From contig LS483371.1 of NCBI GenBank assembly GCA_900475325.1, positions 2,666,001 to 2,730,000 on the forward strand: DNA of 64,000 nt, read 5' to 3'. The number at the start of each line of letters is the position of its first letter. Position 1 is the stretch's first letter. The notes under the pieces were generated by a model, which made no database searches, had not been told where the DNA came from, and saw nothing but the letters and a program-made list of their open reading frames with translations. The DNA comes from Paucimonas lemoignei (GTDB lineage Bacteria; Pseudomonadota; Gammaproteobacteria; Pseudomonadales; Pseudomonadaceae). The translations under genes and the position numbers were made by a program. This document shows, piece after piece, positions 9,984-20,052 of this stretch.

Positions 9984-12900
9984 ATGGCAGATAAAAACGG
10001 CACCTTGTCGCAGCGTCGCGATGCAAGGTTTGCCGATAAACCACTGTCCGGCACCGGCACATGCCCGTTCAAAGGTCCCGACATCGCCATCGTCCCGACG
10101 CGTTACGCGCTGGATCGCTCGCGCTATGACGTCGACCCCGCCCGACTCACGCCGCTGAGCGCCGAAACCCAGTGGGAGTACTTCAAACCGCTGCAAAGCC
10201 GCGGCCACACCTTGCGCCAGCTGCGTGACGGCTTTGTATACGTCTATGACGAAACAGCTGAGGTCCTCCACGAGTACCGCTACGACGCTAAAGACGCCAG
10301 CCTGATGCGTGTCGACTGGGCTGAAGCCCTGCCGACGCTCGACGTCCGCCCAGCCGAGGGCGAGCGTCGTACGCATCTGCTGTACCCACGCACGCACAAA
10401 CTGCGCATCGCGTTTTCGCCCTGGCAGTGGACCTGTCGCATGTGCCAGTTGATGAGCACCAGCACCGTAAATCGCCTGTCATGGATGCGGGAGCTGGACC
10501 TGCGCGAATACAGCCGAAAAAAATCCGCACGTCACGGCCTGCCCTTGACCCGTTTGAGCAATCGGGTAGTGGCGGATGTCGATCCTTACCCGATTAACCA
10601 CGACGGACGTTTTACCGACTCTGCCCACCCTCCGGTGGCGGACGAAGAGGGTAAATACCCCTCTGTTGCGCTGGCCGCCGATGTGCTCTGGACCGGGACG
10701 GTTCCCGATAAAGAAAGCGCGGTGCTGATCGCGCTGGATGACCCCGTGGCGATGCTTGAAGACCTGGGCATGCAGCTGGCGGCGGATCAGGCTGCGCTCT
10801 TTGAGTTTCAGGCGGAGCATGAGCACGCGCTGAATATCGCGGGTGTCGTCGAGAGTCTGTGTGGGGTGGGGGGAGACAAGGCCCTGTTGCCTGCTTCGGT
10901 GCGTGATGATGAGGTGAAGAGTCGGCAATACATTCGTGATATCGAGGCGTATTTCGAGCAGCTTCAGGTGGAAGATGATTCCACCCAAGGTCAGGACAGC
11001 CTGACCTATGGGTTGGCTGAGCGGCCGTCGCAAATGCTGGGCGAGGAACTGAAGGCCAAATATGGCAAGTTGCCTGATCCGGCACTGCGTAAAAGCTGGC
11101 AAGACCGCAGCAAATGGCGGCGCGAGGTGGATCTGGACGCCGCCCGTGATTACTCAGAGATCCAACAGGCGCAGCTAAAGACTTTGCGCGCCCGGGTTAC
11201 CGAGACTCAGGAAGACATCAAGGTCATCGCCGAATGGACCGGCACCGAACCGATGCGCCTGTTCGTCGACACCACCCATCCTGCGTCGCTCCTGTGCCTG
11301 CTTGACGTGATGTCTGACCTGCTGTGTAACCTCAGCCAGGACCTGAGCTTTTCAAATTGGCTGCAGAAGGAGGAAGAAAAGAGCAAGACTCTGTTGGGTC
11401 TGACCCGCTTCGGGTTCTCGCTGGCCATCAAAGAGGCCCTGACCGACGAAGCCAATCGGATCATGCAAGGCGTCTCTGACTTCACAGCGTTGGCCGGGCG
11501 TGCAGGGGAGCTGAATGGATTTCTGAACCACCAGGCACTTGCAGAAAAACCCTGGATAAAAACCCTGACTGAACCTGCGCGATTGACGTTGAGTGCTTTA
11601 GAAGAGTTGGCCAAGGGGGCGGGTAGGACAGCGCTGGAAAATATCCAGCTGGCTTTCCTGCCCGTCGATAGCCGCCTGTCCAAAGGGGCAGTGGGTGACA
11701 GCGCCGCCCTGATGCTGCGCAATCTGGTCATGGGCCATGTGCTGCTCAGCCACCCTGAGAAAATGCAGATCAACGAAGACTTCGCCAAGCGCCACGCCGC
11801 TTGGCGAGCCGACTTGAAGAAGGGCCGCGACCTCTACCAAACCGCCGAACATCGCTGGCTTTATCAGGCAAATGAGTACGACCGCCGCGCCACCGCCAAA
11901 CTCATGCAAGACATACAGCACGAGCTGAAACGCCACCTGCTCAACGAACCCAGACCGTTTGACTACCACAGCAAACGCTACGCCGAGGCGATGCAAAACA
12001 AGATCTCCACCTTCTTCGCCCGCAACGGCCAACTCACCCAGGAATGGACCCACCAGGCCAAAGCCTGGAGCGCCGAACACGGCCTCAACGCTGCCGCGAT
12101 TACCTGGGGCATTGCAGCCATCAACCTGTTCAACACCATGATCACCTACGAAATCGCCAGCCGGGATGGAGAGCTGAGCAAGAAAGATTGGGCCAAGATC
12201 GGCTCTGCTGCGGCGTATACGGGGAATGCGCTGATGGCGGTGTTTGTTGAGACAGGGTGGGGGGTGATGAAGGACTTATCAGTACCGGGTAAGGACTCGA
12301 AGCCCATTAAAATTACCCACCAATCTGCTGCTCAATGGAGAGCTGTGGGCAAGCCGGGGTGGGGCAAGTTGCTCAACGCGTTCGGAGCAAGATTAGTCGG
12401 GTTAGGCGGATTTGCTGTTGTGGCTGCGGCGCTGGAGTTGTGGGACATAGGGGACGATTACGCGAGCACAGATGTTTCGTTGGACAAAAGCGTGATTTTG
12501 ATGAAAAAGTATGCGGTCCTAGGGTTTCTAATCGTTGGCGGAATTCAAGTTTCAGCCGGGGTTGCTCTGCTGCTGGGCTCTGGAGCGATGGCTGCGTTAG
12601 TTATGAGCCCATGGTTTTTAGGGGTGACAGCGCTGATTGGACTTGTTTATCTGTTATCGACCTTGACGCTTAACTATCTGAAACGCGATTTAGTAGGTAG
12701 TTGGCTGCAAAAATGCAGATGGTCTCGCTATTGGGAAGAGCGTTTCAAGAGCGAGATAGAAGAAACTCACGCATTTTTTGAAATTCAACTGGCTCCGGCT
12801 GTTTTTGTGAAGCCTACATTCGAAATAAAATATTACTCCTCTTCAAGCGTCGGATCTTTGCCTACGGAAACTCAAAATGGTGCCTGGGTGCAGTTACTGT

Positions 12901-13370
12901 TTCCGGGCGCTGTCCGTGGTGAGATCATCAAGTTGAACGTTGCAGCTACCGGCAGGCCATTTCCTGGTTTTCCAGTAGAAAAAGTGGCCGGCAGTTTGAA
13001 AGAATATTTCACAGGCTACGGTACAGTCGAAGCAGTCGGCCAGTGGCGGAATGCGCCACCCTCCAAAACACAGATGCGCTGGAACGAGCCGCCGTATAAG
13101 AACTCACCTCCAACAGACGAAGTTGTCATCTGGCAAACTTGGGTTCCACTTGGCGAGGACGCTCAATATCTGGAGCTCCAAGTCTGGTACGCCCCGGAAA
13201 CGATAGCAATCAGAGAAGGTGATAATGGCTATCGCTTCCAAATAGAGCTCGTGAAAGGAGGGCAGATAGATAACAGTGAAAGTCGTGTGGTTGGCACAAA
13301 CAAAGGCTCACTCGAAATCGAAACGTTGGGTGGTAGAGATGAGGCGCTTGCTCTCCCAGTACCAATTTAG
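9984..13370 (+). CDS. VasX-like type VI secretion effector, BTH_I2691 family (pore-forming type)
   Basis: The 1128-residue protein opens with the VasX N-terminal region: TCPFKGPDIAIVPTRYALDRS then LRDGFVYVYDE, the typical CP-PDIAI-PVRYA pattern of BTH_I2691-family effectors delivered through VgrG. A long charged helical middle follows (about 270-690). Between about 700 and 900 lie several hydrophobic segments (ITWGIAAINLF, LVGLGGFAVVAAAL, AVLGFLIVGGIQVSAGVALLL, FLGVTALIGLVYLLSTL), as expected for a colicin-like membrane toxin. Residues 920-1128 form a separate, beta-rich C-terminal domain of unknown role. No vgrG, hcp or adaptor gene is in the window. Codon use becomes AT-richer from about 12250 on, hinting at an exchanged toxic tail. 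Start chosen by AAGGCGG before the ATG. Confidence 0.85.
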   Translation: MADKNGTLSQRRDARFADKPLSGTGTCPFKGPDIAIVPTRYALDRSRYDVDPARLTPLSAETQWEYFKPLQSRGHTLRQLRDGFVYVYDETAEVLHEYRYDAKDASLMRVDWAEALPTLDVRPAEGERRTHLLYPRTHKLRIAFSPWQWTCRMCQLMSTSTVNRLSWMRELDLREYSRKKSARHGLPLTRLSNRVVADVDPYPINHDGRFTDSAHPPVADEEGKYPSVALAADVLWTGTVPDKESAVLIALDDPVAMLEDLGMQLAADQAALFEFQAEHEHALNIAGVVESLCGVGGDKALLPASVRDDEVKSRQYIRDIEAYFEQLQVEDDSTQGQDSLTYGLAERPSQMLGEELKAKYGKLPDPALRKSWQDRSKWRREVDLDAARDYSEIQQAQLKTLRARVTETQEDIKVIAEWTGTEPMRLFVDTTHPASLLCLLDVMSDLLCNLSQDLSFSNWLQKEEEKSKTLLGLTRFGFSLAIKEALTDEANRIMQGVSDFTALAGRAGELNGFLNHQALAEKPWIKTLTEPARLTLSALEELAKGAGRTALENIQLAFLPVDSRLSKGAVGDSAALMLRNLVMGHVLLSHPEKMQINEDFAKRHAAWRADLKKGRDLYQTAEHRWLYQANEYDRRATAKLMQDIQHELKRHLLNEPRPFDYHSKRYAEAMQNKISTFFARNGQLTQEWTHQAKAWSAEHGLNAAAITWGIAAINLFNTMITYEIASRDGELSKKDWAKIGSAAAYTGNALMAVFVETGWGVMKDLSVPGKDSKPIKITHQSAAQWRAVGKPGWGKLLNAFGARLVGLGGFAVVAAALELWDIGDDYASTDVSLDKSVILMKKYAVLGFLIVGGIQVSAGVALLLGSGAMAALVMSPWFLGVTALIGLVYLLSTLTLNYLKRDLVGSWLQKCRWSRYWEERFKSEIEETHAFFEIQLAPAVFVKPTFEIKYYSSSSVGSLPTETQNGAWVQLLFPGAVRGEIIKLNVAATGRPFPGFPVEKVAGSLKEYFTGYGTVEAVGQWRNAPPSKTQMRWNEPPYKNSPPTDEVVIWQTWVPLGEDAQYLELQVWYAPETIAIREGDNGYRFQIELVKGGQIDNSESRVVGTNKGSLEIETLGGRDEALALPVPI

Positions 13371-13526
13371 ATATCAGGGCATTCGGCGCCATGTTCTAAC
13401 GCTGGTTAGTGATCGCGCGAATCAAGTCTATATCTGTCCAGCTGATATGCTTTATCAATTTGCGAACTAGTATTGGATCTAGAGTTGCTGCTGGGAGATT
13501 AGTGTTTGGATGTCAAGGGAGCAACA

Positions 13527-14258
13527 ATGGAAAGTGAGCAGTCCGTGAGCAACGTAGGTTTAGATGCCGAAAAGCCAAGTTTACACAAGAATGAAAGTGG
13601 GCGGCTGATGAGTTGGACTGTCAAGGCTTATCCCCAGCCTACTTTTGTTATGGATGTAGGCATGACCGTTGTAGCTTTGATGCCTGCAATATATTACATA
13701 TATGGGAGTTTTTTTTACGAGGGGGAAGACAGTAGGAGTTTTATTTTGAATCCTGCACTGTTTGGAATAGCATTGACTTTCTTTTTCTGGATAAAAATCG
13801 TACGACAAAAAACATTTTATTCTTATCGCATAACCGAAAATGGTGGCGAAGTCGATTATTGGCTGCACTTTTCGACATTCTCTAAGATTTTATTTAAAGC
13901 CATTGCCATCTTTGTTTTGGTCGCGGTGCTGGCAATGATTTCGATAATGCCGATGATGATTTTTGCGCTGGTGGGAGCTGGAGCAATAGCCATTCCGGCA
14001 GCATTAAAGCTATTGACATGGGAGAACGAAGTTGAGCATGACGGTTTTGAATGGGAGAGGGTGCAGCTGGTATCCACGGACCGTAGTAGAAATCTGGTGA
14101 TTCTTCAAAGAAGGTATGATCCGGATATTCCCTTTGAGCAAAATTACCTGTGCTTCAGGGTTTTTCTTCCGAAGCACCTGATTGATGAGTTTCTTGATTG
14201 TTGCAAAGCTTATGCGCCTTCAAATGTTGATTTTGAAGAAGGTAAAAATATTTTTTAG
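13527..14258 (+). CDS. Membrane protein, candidate immunity protein to the VasX-like effector
   Basis: The ATG at 13527 is chosen over an in-frame one at 13506 because AAGGGAG lies 6 bases before it; this gives 243 residues. Two hydrophobic hairpins are visible: residues ~45-90 (VVALMPAIYYIYGSFFY and FGIALTFFFWIKIV) and ~125-170 (LFKAIAIFVLVAVLAMISIM then IFALVGAGAIAIPAALKLL), with a soluble C-terminal domain. I recognise no named family. Location directly after the effector, its membrane nature, and clearly AT-rich codon use shared with the effector tail all fit an immunity protein that blocks a pore toxin in the inner membrane. That role is inference. Confidence 0.65.
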   Translation: MESEQSVSNVGLDAEKPSLHKNESGRLMSWTVKAYPQPTFVMDVGMTVVALMPAIYYIYGSFFYEGEDSRSFILNPALFGIALTFFFWIKIVRQKTFYSYRITENGGEVDYWLHFSTFSKILFKAIAIFVLVAVLAMISIMPMMIFALVGAGAIAIPAALKLLTWENEVEHDGFEWERVQLVSTDRSRNLVILQRRYDPDIPFEQNYLCFRVFLPKHLIDEFLDCCKAYAPSNVDFEEGKNIF

Positions 14259-14326
14259 AAAGTTCAGGCAATCTGCGATTAGAGGGCTACAAGCAGCCCT
14301 AGATAGCTTCGCGATTGCAGTGTTAC

Positions 14327-14668
14327 TCAATCATCCCGAGTCAGCACTTCCAGCAATTCAATCTCGAAGTACAGGTCCGAGTTCGGCTTGATGTGCGCGC
14401 CCATGGTGCGTTCGCCATAGGCCAGGTGAGCGGGCACGTACAGTTTGCGGATTCCGCCGACTTGCATGCCCATGAGGCCTTGGTCCCAGCCTTTGATGAC
14501 GCGGCCAGTGCCGATCACGCATTGGAAGGGTTTGCCGCGTTCGTGGGAGGAGTCGAAGACCGTGCCGTCTTCGAGGGTGCCGGTGTAGTGGGTGGTGATC
14601 AGCGCACCCTTGACCACCGCCTTGCCGTCACCGGGGCGGATGTCTGTGACCAGCAGTTCGTTGCTCAT
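14327..14668 (-). CDS. FKBP-type peptidyl-prolyl cis-trans isomerase
   Basis: This 113-residue cytoplasmic protein is a single FKBP domain: VVKGALITTHYTGTLEDG, FDSSHERGKPF, VIGTGRVIKGWDQGLMGM, GGIRKLYVPAHLAYGER and DLYFEIELLEV, all in canonical order. It accelerates proline isomerisation in protein folding. No signal peptide is present. It is convergent with the immunity-candidate gene and divergent from the SDR gene. Confidence 0.93.
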   Translation of the reverse strand: MSNELLVTDIRPGDGKAVVKGALITTHYTGTLEDGTVFDSSHERGKPFQCVIGTGRVIKGWDQGLMGMQVGGIRKLYVPAHLAYGERTMGAHIKPNSDLYFEIELLEVLTRDD

Positions 14669-14827
14669 GGCGGGTTCTCCAGGAAAGGCAAAAGCGGCTT
14701 TTTCTCAGGAATGCCCGACACGTGCAAGTGTTTTCAGCTGTGTTTGATCTTGGCCATGGTGGCTGGCACTCTCTAGTGCGCTCCGACTTAAACCACCGCA
14801 GGTTGATCAGAAGAGGAAAACAACAAG

Positions 14828-15592
14828 ATGACGGATACCACCGCTGCAAAAGTTGCACTCGTTACCGGCGCCGGGAGCGGCATTGGTCGCGCAGTGGCCT
14901 TGGGCTTGCTGGAAGATGGCTACCGCCTGGTGCTGGCCGGCCGTCGTCAGGAGCCGCTGAATGAAGTGGCGTCAGCGGTACGCGATGCAGGGGGCGAGGC
15001 TTTGGCGGTGTCCACGGATGTGCGCGATCCGGCGAGTGTCGACGTGTTGTTTGCCCAGATCGAGAAAACCTATGGCCGGCTTGATGTGCTGTTCAATAAC
15101 GCGGGCGTCGGCGCGCCAGCGGTGCCGGTTGATGAGCTGGATGTGGAGAAGTGGCTGAACGTGATCAACACCAACGTGACGGGCGTATTCCTGTGCGCTC
15201 GCGCTGCGTTCGGGCTGATGCGCAAGCAAGTCCCGCAGGGTGGGCGGATCATCAATAACGGATCGATTTCCGCTCACACCCCGAGACCGTTCAGCTCGCC
15301 CTATACCGCGAGCAAGCATGCGGTGCTGGGGCTGACCAAAACCTTCGCCCTGGACGGCCGCGAGTACAACATTGCCTGTGGCCAGATCGACATCGGCAAC
15401 GCGCTGACCGAGTTGGCCGCGCGCATGACCACCGGGGTTCGTCAGGCCAACGGCCAGACTGCGGTGGAGCCGATGATGGACGTCACGCAGGTGGCCGACG
15501 CGGTGCGCTATATGGCGGGCTTGCCGCTGTCGACCAACGTGCTGAACATGACCGTGATGGCCACCAACATGCCTTTTGTCGGGCGCGGCTAA
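14828..15592 (+). CDS. SDR family NAD(P)-dependent oxidoreductase
   Basis: A 254-residue classical short-chain dehydrogenase: cofactor motif TGAGSGIG at 13-20, an Arg pair after the second strand (AGRRQEP) suggesting NADP preference, NNAG in [10 protein letters not shown], catalytic Ser in NNGSISAH and YTASK (Tyr about 159, Lys about 163). The substrate is unknown. AGAGGAAAACAACAAG precedes the ATG as ribosome site. It stands between the divergent FKBP gene and a convergent small membrane protein gene. Confidence 0.92.
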   Translation: MTDTTAAKVALVTGAGSGIGRAVALGLLEDGYRLVLAGRRQEPLNEVASAVRDAGGEALAVSTDVRDPASVDVLFAQIEKTYGRLDVLFNNAGVGAPAVPVDELDVEKWLNVINTNVTGVFLCARAAFGLMRKQVPQGGRIINNGSISAHTPRPFSSPYTASKHAVLGLTKTFALDGREYNIACGQIDIGNALTELAARMTTGVRQANGQTAVEPMMDVTQVADAVRYMAGLPLSTNVLNMTVMATNMPFVGRG

Positions 15593-15611
15593 GTGCAAGG
15601 TTGCGCAGTGC

Positions 15612-15902
15612 TTAGTTCAGATTCTGGCTGGCCACGATCATCGCTTGAGCCATGCTGGTTTTTTCTGCGTCGGTGAAGCCATCCCAGACGTGCACCTTGG
15701 CGTAGTAGCCCAGGCCAGCCAGAGAGTAGAGGCTGAGTGTGAAGACGATGAAGATCGTGACGAAGGTCCAGCGACCGCTGTCGCTGTCGTCGCGGGAGGA
15801 GAAGTTTTCGGTGTAACGGTCATTGCTGCCATTGCGTGAAACGGCGCTGGAAGCAACGCGTTTGAACCAGTGGAACAGGTAGCTCATGAGAAGACGTAGC
15901 AT
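15612..15902 (-). CDS. Small single-pass membrane protein (96 aa), unknown function
   Basis: The protein has a short hydrophobic N-terminus (LMSYLFHWF), a polar Ser/Asp/Arg-rich linker of about 30 residues, one clear membrane helix (FVTIFIVFTLSLYSLAGLGYYA), and an acidic tail ending MAQAMIVASQNLN. No enzyme motif is seen and no family recognised. Coding is credible from length and position but not from homology I can name. Confidence 0.6.
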   Translation of the reverse strand: MLRLLMSYLFHWFKRVASSAVSRNGSNDRYTENFSSRDDSDSGRWTFVTIFIVFTLSLYSLAGLGYYAKVHVWDGFTDAEKTSMAQAMIVASQNLN

Positions 15903-15984
15903 GGGATTAGCCTCAAGGTAGATAAACAGGGCAGTCGGCCACCCGTTTGGGGGACGTCTGGAAAGTGCGTAAGCCGGAAACGAA

Positions 15985-16009
15985 AAAAGCCCGTCTATGA
16001 CGGGCTTTT
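15985..16009. terminator. Bidirectional intrinsic terminator
   Basis: AAAAGCCCGTC and GACGGGCTTTT form an 11-bp stem with a 3-base loop, followed by TCTTTTT on the plus strand and preceded by AAGCC on the other. It lies in the 354-bp gap between the small membrane protein gene and the end of paoC, and could end the leftward pao transcript. Confidence 0.75.
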
Positions 16010-16256
16010 CTTTTTATAAATCGGGTCAAGTCGCCGGGGTTCGAATTCAATGACGTTGGGTGTCATTGATGTTCGTATCCGCGTCCGCTTGCCGGTGTTG
16101 CAACATTTTAGAACAAATGAGTTTTTGCGGCTATGTCCATCGAGGGGTTGTCAGACAACTGGTTGAATTTTAGCTGTGGCATATTGTCGCGCGCTGGGGC
16201 GCTGCCAGCCTCGCCAGACAGTCAATCAGCACTGCTGGCGAGGACTGTGCTGCGGG
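16010..16256. other. Non-coding stretch after paoC with a small inverted repeat
   Basis: No credible gene is seen here. AATGAC-GTTGGGT-GTCATT at about 16048-16066 forms a 6-bp hairpin. A GGTTCGAATTC string just before it resembles a tRNA T-loop but has no pairing arm or acceptor stem around it. Confidence 0.4.
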
Positions 16257-18455
16257 TTAAACCATCTCTGGCAACGATTTCATTACCTTGTCCAGTGTGA
16301 TCGGGTAGTCCCGCACCCGGGCGCCGGTAGCGTTGTAGATCGCGTTGGCAATCGCCGCACTGACGCCGCACAGCCCCAGCTCACCCACACCCTTGGCTTT
16401 CATGGGCGAGGACATCGGGTCCGTTTCATCGAGGAAGATGACTTCCTGCTCGGGAATATCCGCGTGCACCGGGACTTCATAACCGGCCAGGTCATGGTTG
16501 ACGAAGAAGCCCAGCCGCTTGTCGACTGCCAGCTCTTCCATCAACGCCGCGCCCACGCCCATGGTCATGGCACCGATCACCTGGCTGCGCGCCGAGGTCG
16601 GGTTGAGGATGCGGCCTGCAGCGCAGACGGCGAGCATGCGTCTGACGCGGGTTTCGCCGGTGGCCATGTCCACGGCCACTTCCACGAAATGCGCACCGAA
16701 GGTCGATTGCTGGTACTTCTTGGCCAGCTCCGCGAATTCAATGGAGTCCTGGGCGACCAGTTCTCCGTTACGGGCCGCCTGGCCGAGGGGGACGCTGCGT
16801 CCGTTGAACTGCACCTGGCCGTCGCTGAATACGGCATCGCCAGCGCTGTAGCCCAGGCGTTGGATGACTGCTTCACGCAGCTTGACGCATGCGGCGTACA
16901 CCCCGGCCGTTGAACAGTTAGCGCCGAACTGACCACCGGAACCGGCCGACACAGGGAAGTCCGAGTCGCCCAGGCGAACCACTACGTCGTTGAGCGTAAC
17001 GCCCATCATTTCTGCGGCGGTCTGGGCGATGATCGTGTAGCTGCCGGTGCCGATATCGGTCATGTCGGTCTCGACCGTCACCTGGCCTGCGCTGTTCAGG
17101 CGTACCCGTGCGCCGGAGGTCAGCAGAATGTTGTTGCGATAGGCGCAACCCACGCCCATGCCGATCAACCAACGGCCTTCGCGCTGCGTGCCCGGACGCG
17201 GATTGCGTTTGGCCCAGCCGAAACGCTCGGCACCGGTTTCTAGGCACTGGATCAGGTTGCGCTGAGAAAAAGCCCGTTGCGGGTTGCCCGGGTCAACCTG
17301 GGTGTCATTGATGATTCTGAACTGGACCGGATCGAGGTTCAGTTTCTCGGCCATTTCGTCCATGGCGATTTCCAGTGCCATCAGCCCTGGTGTCTCTCCG
17401 GGCGCGCGCATCGCGTTGCCTTCAGGCAGGTCAAGGGTCGCCAGACGCATGGCGGTCATGCGGTTTTCACCGGCGTACAGAAACTGGGTGGGCTGCACGG
17501 CGTTTTCCACGCCGCCGCCTGCCAGGTCTCCCGACCAGCCTTCATGGGCGATGGCGGTGATCTTGCCGTCCGGATTGCTACCGATGCGGATACGCTGAAT
17601 GGTCGCCGGGCGATGGGTGGTGTTATTGATGATCTGCGGGCGGGCGAGGGCCACCTTGACCGGTCGGCCGCACAGTTTGGAGCCCAGCGCAGCGAGGATC
17701 GCGTCAGAGCGGATGAACAGCTTGCCGCCGAACCCGCCGCCAATATACGGCGAGACCAGGCGCACATTTTCCTTGGGCATGCCGAGGGTCTTGGCCACAT
17801 CGCCCACACTCCAGGCGATCATCTGGTTGGACGTCCACAAGATCAGCTTTTCGCCTTCCCAGGCAGCCATGGAGCTGTGCGGTTCCATCGCGGCGTGGGA
17901 CTGATTGGGCGTGGTGTACGTCGCATCGAGTGTGACCGGCGCAGCGCTGAAGGCCGCAGCAAAATCCCCACGGGCGGTGTCGGGAGTTTCACCTTCGGGT
18001 TTGACGGCGGCTTTCAGGTCACCGGCCAGGTCATAGTGACCGTTGCTGCGCAGGTACTCGACTCGCACCAGTTGCGCCGCAGCCCGCGCCTGCTCAAAGG
18101 TCTGCGCCACCACCAGCGCAATGGCCTGGTGATAGTGCTGGATGTCCGGACCGCCCAGCAGCCGAGCCGTGTTGTATTTGCCCTGGCCAAGCTTGCCCGC
18201 ATTGGCGGCGGTGACGATGCCCAGCACACCCGGCGCGGCGTTGGCTTCTTCCAGGTTCATCGAGCTGATTCGCCCCTTGGCAATCGCCGAGGTCACCACG
18301 TAGCCGTAAGCCTGATTCGGTACGGCGTCATGATGCTCGTAGGCATAGGGCGCCAGCCCGGTGGTTTTCAGCGGGCCTTCGATACGGGTAGTGGGTTTGC
18401 CGACGACTTTGAGCTGGTCAATCGGATTGGTCGTGGCGGGAGTATCGAATTTCAT
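16257..18455 (-). CDS. paoC: Molybdopterin-binding subunit of periplasmic aldehyde oxidase
   Basis: The 732-residue catalytic subunit has the same length as E. coli PaoC (YagR). It belongs to the xanthine oxidase family and holds the molybdenum cofactor; the complex oxidises aldehydes (aromatic ones in E. coli) to carboxylates. The glycine-rich [11 protein letters not shown], the RAPGETPG segment and the C-terminal [21 protein letters not shown] with its catalytic Glu are all in place. No Tat signal is seen on this subunit; it would ride out with PaoA. Its ATG overlaps the paoB stop by four bases. No PaoD/XdhC-type cofactor chaperone gene is next to it, unlike in E. coli. Confidence 0.93.
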   Translation of the reverse strand: MKFDTPATTNPIDQLKVVGKPTTRIEGPLKTTGLAPYAYEHHDAVPNQAYGYVVTSAIAKGRISSMNLEEANAAPGVLGIVTAANAGKLGQGKYNTARLLGGPDIQHYHQAIALVVAQTFEQARAAAQLVRVEYLRSNGHYDLAGDLKAAVKPEGETPDTARGDFAAAFSAAPVTLDATYTTPNQSHAAMEPHSSMAAWEGEKLILWTSNQMIAWSVGDVAKTLGMPKENVRLVSPYIGGGFGGKLFIRSDAILAALGSKLCGRPVKVALARPQIINNTTHRPATIQRIRIGSNPDGKITAIAHEGWSGDLAGGGVENAVQPTQFLYAGENRMTAMRLATLDLPEGNAMRAPGETPGLMALEIAMDEMAEKLNLDPVQFRIINDTQVDPGNPQRAFSQRNLIQCLETGAERFGWAKRNPRPGTQREGRWLIGMGVGCAYRNNILLTSGARVRLNSAGQVTVETDMTDIGTGSYTIIAQTAAEMMGVTLNDVVVRLGDSDFPVSAGSGGQFGANCSTAGVYAACVKLREAVIQRLGYSAGDAVFSDGQVQFNGRSVPLGQAARNGELVAQDSIEFAELAKKYQQSTFGAHFVEVAVDMATGETRVRRMLAVCAAGRILNPTSARSQVIGAMTMGVGAALMEELAVDKRLGFFVNHDLAGYEVPVHADIPEQEVIFLDETDPMSSPMKAKGVGELGLCGVSAAIANAIYNATGARVRDYPITLDKVMKSLPEMV

Positions 18456-19408
18456 GAGGCAGCCCTCACCTGAGACAAGACCGAAGCCAGGGTACGCTCG
18501 ACCAGCGTCACTTTGAATTCGTTTTCGTGGGTCGGGGTGGCGCCCGCCAATAGCTGTTGAGTCACTGCTTTTGCTCCGTCTGGCATCAGTCGCTCAGCCT
18601 CCTCGACACGCCATGGCCGATGCGCGACGCCGCCCACCGCCACACGGCCGCTGCCATTGGCCTGGACCACTGCAGCGACCGAGATCAAGGCGAACGCGTA
18701 AGAAGCGCGATCCCGAACCTTCTGATAAACGTGGGTCCCGCCGATAGGCGCGGGCAGGGTCACGGCGGTGATCAGTTCGTTGGGGCTCAATGCGGTTTCG
18801 ATGTTGGGCGTATTGCCCGGCAGCCGATGGAAGTCGGCCATCGGGATGACCCGCGTGGTGCCGTCCGGGCGCACGGTTTCGACCCGCGCATCGAGCAGGC
18901 GCATGGCAACCGCCATGTCGCTGGGGTGCGTGGCAATGCAGGCGCTGCTCACGCCAATGATGCCCAGTTGGCGCGTCACGCCTCCAATGGCCGCGCAACC
19001 GCTGCCCGGGCTGCGTTTGTTACACGCTTGATGAGTGTCGTAGAAATACGGGCAGCGGGTGCGTTGCAGCAGGTTACCCGCCGTGGTTGCTGCGTTGCGC
19101 AACTGGCCGGATGCGCCGGCGAGCAGGGCGCGGGACAACACGCCATAGTCCTTGCGCACGCGGCTGTCCGCGGCCAGATCGGTGTTGCGCACCAGCGCGC
19201 CAATGCGCAGGCCACCCTCGGGCGTGGCTTCAATGCGGTCCAGTGCCAGGTCGTTGACGTCGATCAAGTGCAGCGGCGTCTCGATTTCCAGCTTCATCAG
19301 GTCCAGCAGATTGGTGCCGCCCGCGATAAACCGGGCGCCTTCGACTTGTGCTGCCTGGGCGGCGGCTTCGGCAGGAGACTGGGCACGTGTGTAAGTGAAA
19401 GGTCTCAT
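18452..19408 (-). CDS. paoB: FAD-binding subunit of periplasmic aldehyde oxidase
   Basis: A 318-residue FAD-domain protein, the same length as E. coli PaoB (YagS). FAD contacts are in [13 protein letters not shown] near the N-terminus and [15 protein letters not shown] further on. The cysteine-rich insert ([21 protein letters not shown], split here for brevity, with a later Cys in [11 protein letters not shown]) matches the extra [4Fe-4S] cluster known for PaoB, which most family members lack. It overlaps paoA and paoC by four bases each, so the three are translationally coupled. Confidence 0.92.
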   Translation of the reverse strand: MRPFTYTRAQSPAEAAAQAAQVEGARFIAGGTNLLDLMKLEIETPLHLIDVNDLALDRIEATPEGGLRIGALVRNTDLAADSRVRKDYGVLSRALLAGASGQLRNAATTAGNLLQRTRCPYFYDTHQACNKRSPGSGCAAIGGVTRQLGIIGVSSACIATHPSDMAVAMRLLDARVETVRPDGTTRVIPMADFHRLPGNTPNIETALSPNELITAVTLPAPIGGTHVYQKVRDRASYAFALISVAAVVQANGSGRVAVGGVAHRPWRVEEAERLMPDGAKAVTQQLLAGATPTHENEFKVTLVERTLASVLSQVRAAS

Positions 19409-20052
19409 GCCGTGGCCTCCGCAACTTCGTTGATAGCCTGGATGATGTTGGAATAGGCCCCGCAGCGGCAGATATTGCCGCTCATGCGCTCCTGAAATTC
19501 CCTGGCAATCAATTGCGGCTGATCGGTCAGGCTCGTGCTGACGTGGCTCGGAATCCCCTGGCGGATCTCATCGAGTACCGCCACGGCCGAGCAGATCTGC
19601 CCAGGGGTGCAATAACCGCACTGATACCCGTCGTGCTTGATGAACGCGGCTTGCATCGGGTGTAGCTTGTCGGGCGTGCCGAGGCCTTCGATGGTGGTGA
19701 TTTTCGAACCCTGTTGCATGACGGCAAGGGTCAGGCACGAATTGACTCGCCTGCCGTTGGCTATCACCGTGCAGGCACCGCACTGGCCGTGATCACAGCC
19801 TTTCTTGGTGCCGGTCAGGTGCAGATGCTCACGCAAGGCGTCCAGCAAAGTGGTGCGGGTATCCAGGTTCAGCTGCCGAGAAACGCCATTGACCTCCAGG
19901 GTGACGGCACTGGTGACCGGCCGCGCAATGTTCGCCGCAGACGCCAGCGCCGAGATAAACGGCGGGAGTGCCACGCTGCTTGCGGTAACGGCGCCCACGA
20001 TCAGGAACTTTCTTCGGGTCAGCTTCATCAGGTCACGGTCGTTCATGGTCAT
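19405..20052 (-). CDS. paoA: [2Fe-2S] subunit of periplasmic aldehyde oxidase, Tat-exported
   Basis: The 215-residue protein starts with a twin-arginine signal: [20 protein letters not shown] at about residues 11-30, ending near AASA. Then comes a plant-type ferredoxin domain with cluster I cysteines in [12 protein letters not shown] and a downstream Cys, and the helical domain with cluster II ([11 protein letters not shown] and CRCGAYSNI). It passes electrons from the Mo centre to FAD and carries the complex to the periplasm. It is the first gene of the paoABC operon; its ATG at 20052 lies downstream of a gene-free stretch that must hold the promoter. Confidence 0.93.
   Translation of the reverse strand: MTMNDRDLMKLTRRKFLIVGAVTASSVALPPFISALASAANIARPVTSAVTLEVNGVSRQLNLDTRTTLLDALREHLHLTGTKKGCDHGQCGACTVIANGRRVNSCLTLAVMQQGSKITTIEGLGTPDKLHPMQAAFIKHDGYQCGYCTPGQICSAVAVLDEIRQGIPSHVSTSLTDQPQLIAREFQERMSGNICRCGAYSNIIQAINEVAEATA

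Noticed and set aside
9722..10090. Minus-strand ORF of 122 codons
   Set aside because: Overlaps the well-supported start of the VasX-like gene and has no protein-like features.
14755..14785. Sigma-54 promoter TGGCAC-like string before the SDR gene
   Set aside because: Spacing between GG and GC is 11, not 10, and the -12 element is poor.
16030..16070. GGTTCGAATTC string resembling a tRNA T-loop
   Set aside because: No flanking stems, no acceptor or anticodon arms on either strand.
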